Shown in pieces: positions 59,120-64,000 of a stretch of DNA of 64,000 bases (positions are counted from its first letter, which is position 1; every line of letters begins with the position of its first letter). This DNA comes from Rhizomys pruinosus. Taxonomy: Eukaryota > Chordata > Mammalia > Rodentia > Spalacidae. The DNA lies in contig VZQC01012261.1 of NCBI GenBank assembly GCA_009823505.1, positions 1,635,767 through 1,699,766 of the forward strand. The letters run 5' to 3'. Below the pieces are notes generated by a model. The model was not told the origin of the DNA, searched no databases, and saw only the letters and a list, made by a program, of their open reading frames with translations. Made by a program: the position numbers and the translations under genes.

Positions 59120-59421
59120 GGATGAATAGATAGATGGCTTGGTGGTTAACACTTACTCCACAAGCATGACGTCCTGAGTTGAGATCTACAGAAACCCATG
59201 TAAATGCTTGGTGAGCATGGTGGCCCACATGTTTTTCCAGCCTCTGAAGCTGGAGACAGGGATCTCTAGAGCAAACTGTCTATCAAGACTAGTCACATTG
59301 GAAGCTCTGGGTTTGATTAAGAGACACTGCCTCAATGGATAATGTGGGAGAGCATTAGAGGATGACTCCTGATATCAACCTTGACCCTCCACATGCACAC
59401 GTTGTGCCGTCATCCACACAT

Positions 59422-59459
<38 letters not shown>

Positions 59460-59460
59460 A
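59120..59460 (+). repeat. B4-family SINE with (CA)n end
   Basis: ATGGCTTGGTGGTTAACACT, AGAGACACTGCCTCAATGG, CACATGCACACG and CA tract at about 59,423-59,452. Confidence 0.7.
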
Positions 59461-59788
59461 AATGGAAAAAAACAAAAATGGTTAACTATCTGATGATCTT
59501 TTCCTCCATCATCCATATTCCTTCATCCAGTCTCCTGATAACCTGCTCTCTTATGTGCACTTAGGACCAGAGGAGGCCTCTACAACCAAGGGAACAGAAG
59601 GCCTTCCCCTGATTCTAATACACCCAAGTACAATACCGACCTCTCACTGGTCACTGGTCACAGGCCTTCACCCTCCATGGGAAGGTATTTATATGAGCAG
59701 CAGCAATTTCATCGAGCTACCAGGATGAGCCATACAACTTCAAGGTGTTTAGAGACATTAGACCATAGAGAACAGCCCTGCCCTCAAC
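59461..59788. other. Unassigned flank
   Basis: No recognised element. Confidence 0.5.
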
Positions 59789-59940
59789 CAATTCCAGGAG
59801 AACTCCAGTTCCAGGGGAATCCGACACCCTCTTCTGACCTCCGCGGCACTGCATGTCACAGGTGCACAAACTTGCATGCAGACAACACATTCATACACAT
59901 ACGGAAATAAATAAAATTAATAAAAAAAATTTAAAAAAAG
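59789..59940 (+). repeat. B2 SINE, 5'-truncated, duplication-bearing subfamily
   Basis: Begins inside the 17-bp duplication (CAATTCCAGGAGAACTCCAG) and runs to an A/T tail. Confidence 0.9.
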
Positions 59941-60612
59941 ATAACATGGAACCAAAGACACAGGATAAAATTTATAACAAGCAGATTAAATTGATACTGT
60001 CAATAAATGGCACTGATTAATTGTTAAAGAAGTTCAGAGAGAAGGGAAATTGCCCTATTTTGAATTTGTTGCCTCAACTTATTTTAATAAAGAAACGGCA
60101 TTAACTAGCCAGCTGATTAATTTCGCAGTAACATACAGAATTAGTTGAAAGAAGGGAGATCAGAATCTAAGTCCACTTTAAAAGCAACTATAGTAAGCTA
60201 GATAAGTATTAAGGTTAAGAAACCGTCACATCTATGTCATACTCCCTCCCCAAGGCTTGGGGACCATTAAGGAAGAGGGCCCAGAAAGACTGTAAAAACC
60301 AACGGTCGGGACAAGTACAAGAGCAAAAGAGTGGGACAGAACCACTGTGCTCATGAACTCACAGCCGCGGGGGTTGCCTGCACAACACCTGCACAAGTCC
60401 AAGCTGTTCAACATTCTAGTATGGAATGGAAGACGTGCATAAGCCCCTGCTTCCAACTGAGTTCCTATTGAGAGCTGATGGCTTCTGAGAGATGTAGAGT
60501 CAGTGTTCTTTAAGGAAGTGATTCTTAGTAGGTTGACCATGCTACCCTGGGTGGCCCCACACCCATGAGTATATGGACAGTACAAACTGGTTATTTAAAA
60601 AAGCAAGCAATC

Positions 60613-60842
60613 GGGGCTGGAGAGATGGCCTAGCGGTTAAGAGTGCCGACGGCTCTTACAGGGGACCCGGGTTCGATCCCCAGCACCCACATGGCGGCCG
60701 AGAACCGTCTGAAACTCCGATTCCAGGAGAACTCCAGCTCCAGGGGAACCCGACACCCTCTTCTGACCTCCGCTGCATTGCACGACACGGGTGCACAAAC
60801 TTGCATGCAGACAGTACATTGATACACATACAGAAATAAATA
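60613..60842 (+). repeat. B2 SINE, duplication-bearing, least diverged copy
   Basis: Outer duplication AAAAAAGCAAGCAATC at 60,597-60,612 and 61,004-61,019 encloses this B2 plus the following B1. Confidence 0.95.
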
Positions 60843-60844
60843 AA

Positions 60845-61003
60845 TGCCGGGCGTGGTGGTGCACGCCTTTAATTCTAGCACTTGGGAGGCAGAGGCACAC
60901 GGATCTCTGAGTCCGAGGCCAGCCTGGTCTGAGTGAGTTCCAGGACAGCCAGAGCTACAGGGAGACCCTGTCTCAAAAAGACAAAAATAAATAAATAAAA
61001 AAT
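60845..61003 (+). repeat. B1 SINE inserted in the B2 tail
   Basis: Begins GCCGGGCGTGGTGGTGCACG. AAATAAATAAAT on both sides is a plausible own duplication, so B1 landed in the B2 tail. Confidence 0.93.
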
Positions 61004-61020
61004 AAAAAAGCAAGCAATCA

Positions 61021-61260
61021 GGCTGGAGCGATGACTCAGTGGTTAAGACCACTGGCTGCTCTTGCAGAAGACCCAGGTTTGAATCCTAGCACCCACATGG
61101 CAGCTAACAACCATCTGTAACTCCAGGTCTAGTAGATCTGATACCTCCTTCTGGGTTCCATGGGCATCGCACAACACAGGTGCTATTACATACCTTCAGG
61201 CCTAACATACATACATACATACATACATACATACATACTTGATTGATTGATTGATTGATT
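61021..61260 (+). repeat. Older B2 SINE with (ACAT)n and (GATT)n tail
   Basis: B2 body to about 61,203, then about eight ACAT and five GATT units. Confidence 0.92.
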
Positions 61261-61549
61261 TTAAAAAAAAAAACAACAAAAAAGGAAAACAGGAAGTTGG
61301 AGAGATGGGGTGTGTGCTCTGGGAGGGTTAAGGGGACTAGCGGGGGTGAATACAACCAAAATACATTGTATGAAATTCTCAAAGAATAAAAATATTTTTA
61401 TAAAAGAACAACAAGAATAAAAAGCCTCATGCATAGCATGGTGAAAAATACAAAGAAAACTGAGGGAAATATGCAAAACAATACAAAGAATACCACCAAT
61501 ATGCAAGGCTAAGAGGGGGAAGATTTCTTCATGCTTTCAATATTTTGAA

Positions 61550-61785
61550 CCTACTGATATTTTAAGGGAGCAGATGCTAGATTGGCTGAACAGGCTCCAG
61601 TAAATGAATGCACAGAGACATCTGAGTACACAAACTTGATTCAATAGGCCTTAACATACATGACAGAATTCATGAAATCTGGTGGGTGGGCTATGAGGAT
61701 TGTAGGGGGAGGAGTCTAGACATGATTAAGATGTATTATATGAAATGCACACAAATTCAATTAAAATACATATTGGAAAAAAGGA
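61550..61785 (+). repeat. L1 3'UTR end
   Basis: TTGATTCAATAGGCCTTAAC and ATCTGGTGGGTGGGCTATGAG parallel 16,210-16,290. Confidence 0.7.
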
Positions 61786-62263
61786 TAGGACAATAGATAT
61801 ATACAAGTACATAAGAAGATGTGGTTAAATTGGGGAAAAGGTAAATTTAAGGTTAACTAAAATGTTAAGTGTCTATCAAAGATACCAATGAAGTTAGTAC
61901 CAGGTAAAAATTGAGACATAAGCTCAAAGCTCGAATGAGTTAGAGGCAGAAGATATCGATAAGAAATCTCTTTTCTCTCTTTTTCAAATTGAAGTTTTGT
62001 GATAGACACTATGATTTGATGGTATTGCCCTCACCCAGTTATATATATAATGAAATGAGGATGGTAAAAGACAAGCAATTAAAACCAAAGAATTGGACCC
62101 TGGTATACGTCTCCATCTAGGGAGACAGGTCACATGAAGTAAGAAAGGAAGCAATAAGTAAATAACACAGAAGAATGAATACCAGAAATCCGGGAATAAA
62201 GTGTCTTTTTCCAGCCTAGGAGACTGCCAAAAAAGGAGACATGCTCTGACTTGTTGGAAAAGT
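61786..62263. other. Unassigned flank
   Basis: No recognised element. Confidence 0.5.
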
Positions 62264-62275
62264 ATACCTGATCTA

Positions 62276-62530
62276 GGGGCTGGAGAGATGGCCTGGCGGT
62301 TAGGAGCGCCGACCGCTCTTGCAGAGGACCTGGGTTCGATCCCCAGCACCCACATGGCAGCCGAGAACAGTCTGAAACTCCAATTCCAGGAGAACTCCAG
62401 TTCCAGGGGAATCCAACACCCTCTTCTGACCTCCGTGGCATTGCACGACACGGGTGCACAGACTTGCATGCAGACAGTACATTTATACACATACAGAAAT
62501 AAATAAAATTAATTAAAAAAAATTTAAAGC
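62276..62530 (+). repeat. B2 SINE, duplication-bearing subfamily
   Basis: ATACCTGATCT at 62,264-62,274 and 62,531-62,541 flank a complete copy. Confidence 0.96.
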
Positions 62531-62544
62531 ATACCTGATCTGGA

Positions 62545-63795
62545 TGCTAGCTCACTTGGTGACTTTATCAGTTGGTGGAATGAAGTCAGGCTATACTGTA
62601 AGACATGAACAAGAAGAAAATACGGTCCACAGTATACAGCCCTTAGAGAGGTTTGCCAGTGGATGGAATGAGAAAATATGTCATTTGTGGAGTTACAGAG
62701 CACAGAGCAAAAAAAAAAAAATCATGATAATAAACCTGCCATATATTTGTATACAGAAAAGAAAGGCAAAGGAGAAGAAAAACAGTGAGTTTCAGGGGAA
62801 TAATGAAGCAAAATAGTATGCCCGGCACCTGCTGTGGTCCGAAGGAGCTGATCGTGGAATTTTAAAGTCCCCTGGGAATAACAAAATGACTGGAAACCCA
62901 AAAGCACACAGCTGGAACACAGCAACAGAGCATCAAGTAAGCACGGGGGCCGGGACGGGGTCCGGGAGAAAGACACAAAAAGCTGCCGACAAGACAACAG
63001 AAAGGACTCCATCAAAGTTTAAGGTGACTCCAAATGGCTTCTCAGGATGCTGCTGTCTGCAGAACTTTCTGGGGCCAAAGCAGATTCTGAAGTTACTGCA
63101 TTGGGATGTGGTGGCTTCTGCATCCTATGAAGCCTTGGTGTTCCTTGGTGTTCCTGGGTGGCTTCACTTCTTCCAGGCCTGAGGACTTTCATCACACACC
63201 CTAATAGACACCCTTTCCATGTTTCCCTGAGTACCACAGGCTGTCATTGCCTGGAACTAATTTGGGTACCACAGTTCACAAACTTGTGTCTTGAATACAT
63301 GGCTTCAGACTAGCTCGAAGAGTCTAGCAGGAGAGATGGGCGTGGGATTCTAGGATAGAGGTGTTTCTACTTCCCACTCGAAAATAGTGTCATCAGTAAG
63401 GAGAACAGGCAGTACGTCTCTGTGACATAGCCAGAAGTCAGTATATGGAATTGAAATATCGACAAAAGATTGGCAAAGGTTCTCGGAGGAAAATGTGAAT
63501 GACAAACAAGGTGACTCATGTGGCATCAGTCCAGAAAAGATCAAGGCCTGAGATACTGTGACAGAAGAGGGAGAAACAGAATCCTGGAAGCAAGAGCCAC
63601 TACATCCCAGTTTTCTACCCTTGCTCAACACAAGGAGATACTACTCACCCTGAGACCCCTAGTTCCTCAGAAAACTATTCATCCCCACTCTCCCGTGCTC
63701 AATATCAACAAAGGGAAATACCCAACTTAGACTCACTAGGAGATTAATGAATCCAACTGTAGGGCTACAAATGGATCCACCCCACCCCGACCCTT

Positions 63796-63840
<45 letters not shown>

Positions 63841-64000
63841 TACCACTGTAGGGCTCTCTGCTAAGAAGGAATCTCATAGAAACTCAAAGATAATAGGGGA
63901 GTCAAAAACAAGAACATTAGGAAATTTGAGCATGGGACACCTCAACTACAGTAAAAAGTAAATCAGCCTAACCCAACTGCCTGCCAAATAAATGTAAAAC
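62545..64000. other. Unassigned flank; (CA)n at 63,797-63,838
   Basis: About 1.45 kb without recognised transposons or exon-like frames. GGTGTTCCT is repeated near 63,138-63,157. The CA tract has about 21 units. Confidence 0.5.

Larger units (their letters stand above)
59941..61400 (+). repeat. L1 3'UTR with three nested SINEs
   Basis: L1 3'UTR landmarks at about 60,490-60,596 (GTGGCCCCACACCCATGAGT) and the terminus at 61,290-61,400 (CATTGTATGAAATTCTCAAAG). Between them lie B2, B1 and B2 insertions. 59,941-60,200 is weakly assigned. Confidence 0.65.

Noticed and set aside
60613..61003. B2-B1 unit as a chimeric SINE moved as one
   Set aside because: One outer duplication encloses both, but AAATAAATAAAT flanks the B1 alone, so stepwise insertion into the B2 tail explains it better.
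1..64000. CRISPR arrays, operons, phage or plasmid features
   Set aside because: Tandem repeats present are microsatellites and SINEs in vertebrate DNA; no spacer-repeat pattern or prokaryotic gene organisation.

Overview
This is mammalian nuclear DNA, almost certainly from a muroid rodent. It is dense in rodent SINEs (B1, B2, B4), rodent L1 fragments, and older mammalian layers (MIR, LINE-2-like, ancient L1, a DNA transposon). There is one protein-coding exon. At 54,745-55,527 on the minus strand lies the first coding exon of Klotho (Kl): signal peptide, start of the KL1 glycosidase-like domain, the D-N-P sequence where a catalytic N-E-P would be, and a clean GTGAGT splice donor at a codon boundary. 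It sits in a CpG island with GC boxes and a TATA-like CATAAAG about 35 bp upstream of the ATG. The species cannot be fixed from the sequence alone.

Layout. Positions 1-54,744 are read as Kl intron 1, because transcription runs leftwards. I found no Kl exon 2-5 sequence in it, so the intron would exceed 54 kb and run off the left edge. About 1-21 kb is a mosaic of broken L1 copies of at least two ages, in both orientations, riddled with B1 and B2. About 21-34 kb is older and quieter, with ancient repeats, a deletion-derived ERVL-like LTR element (25,445-26,702) and long stretches without recognisable features. About 34-49 kb brings younger L1 segments (36.5-38.2 kb, with an N at 37,600; 46.6-48.6 kb, with an open endonuclease reading frame). 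About 50-54.7 kb is mostly unique intron. From 55.7 to 64 kb is the upstream flank of Kl, with unique sequence, simple repeats and a cluster of nested SINEs over L1 3' ends.

Nothing here works as an operon or defence system. The biology is one hormone co-receptor gene start embedded in a retrotransposon landscape. L1 copies are the presumed source of the enzymes that spread the SINEs, and many SINEs still carry perfect target-site duplications. The most interesting observations are the apparently very long Kl intron 1 and residue changes at conserved KL1 positions; a B1 at the same site in two L1 3' ends with an apparently empty third copy; a B2 subfamily defined by a 17-bp internal duplication; a tailless truncated B1 with a perfect 15-bp duplication; and the ERVL-like element with a tRNA-Leu-like primer site and only a stub of its 3' LTR.
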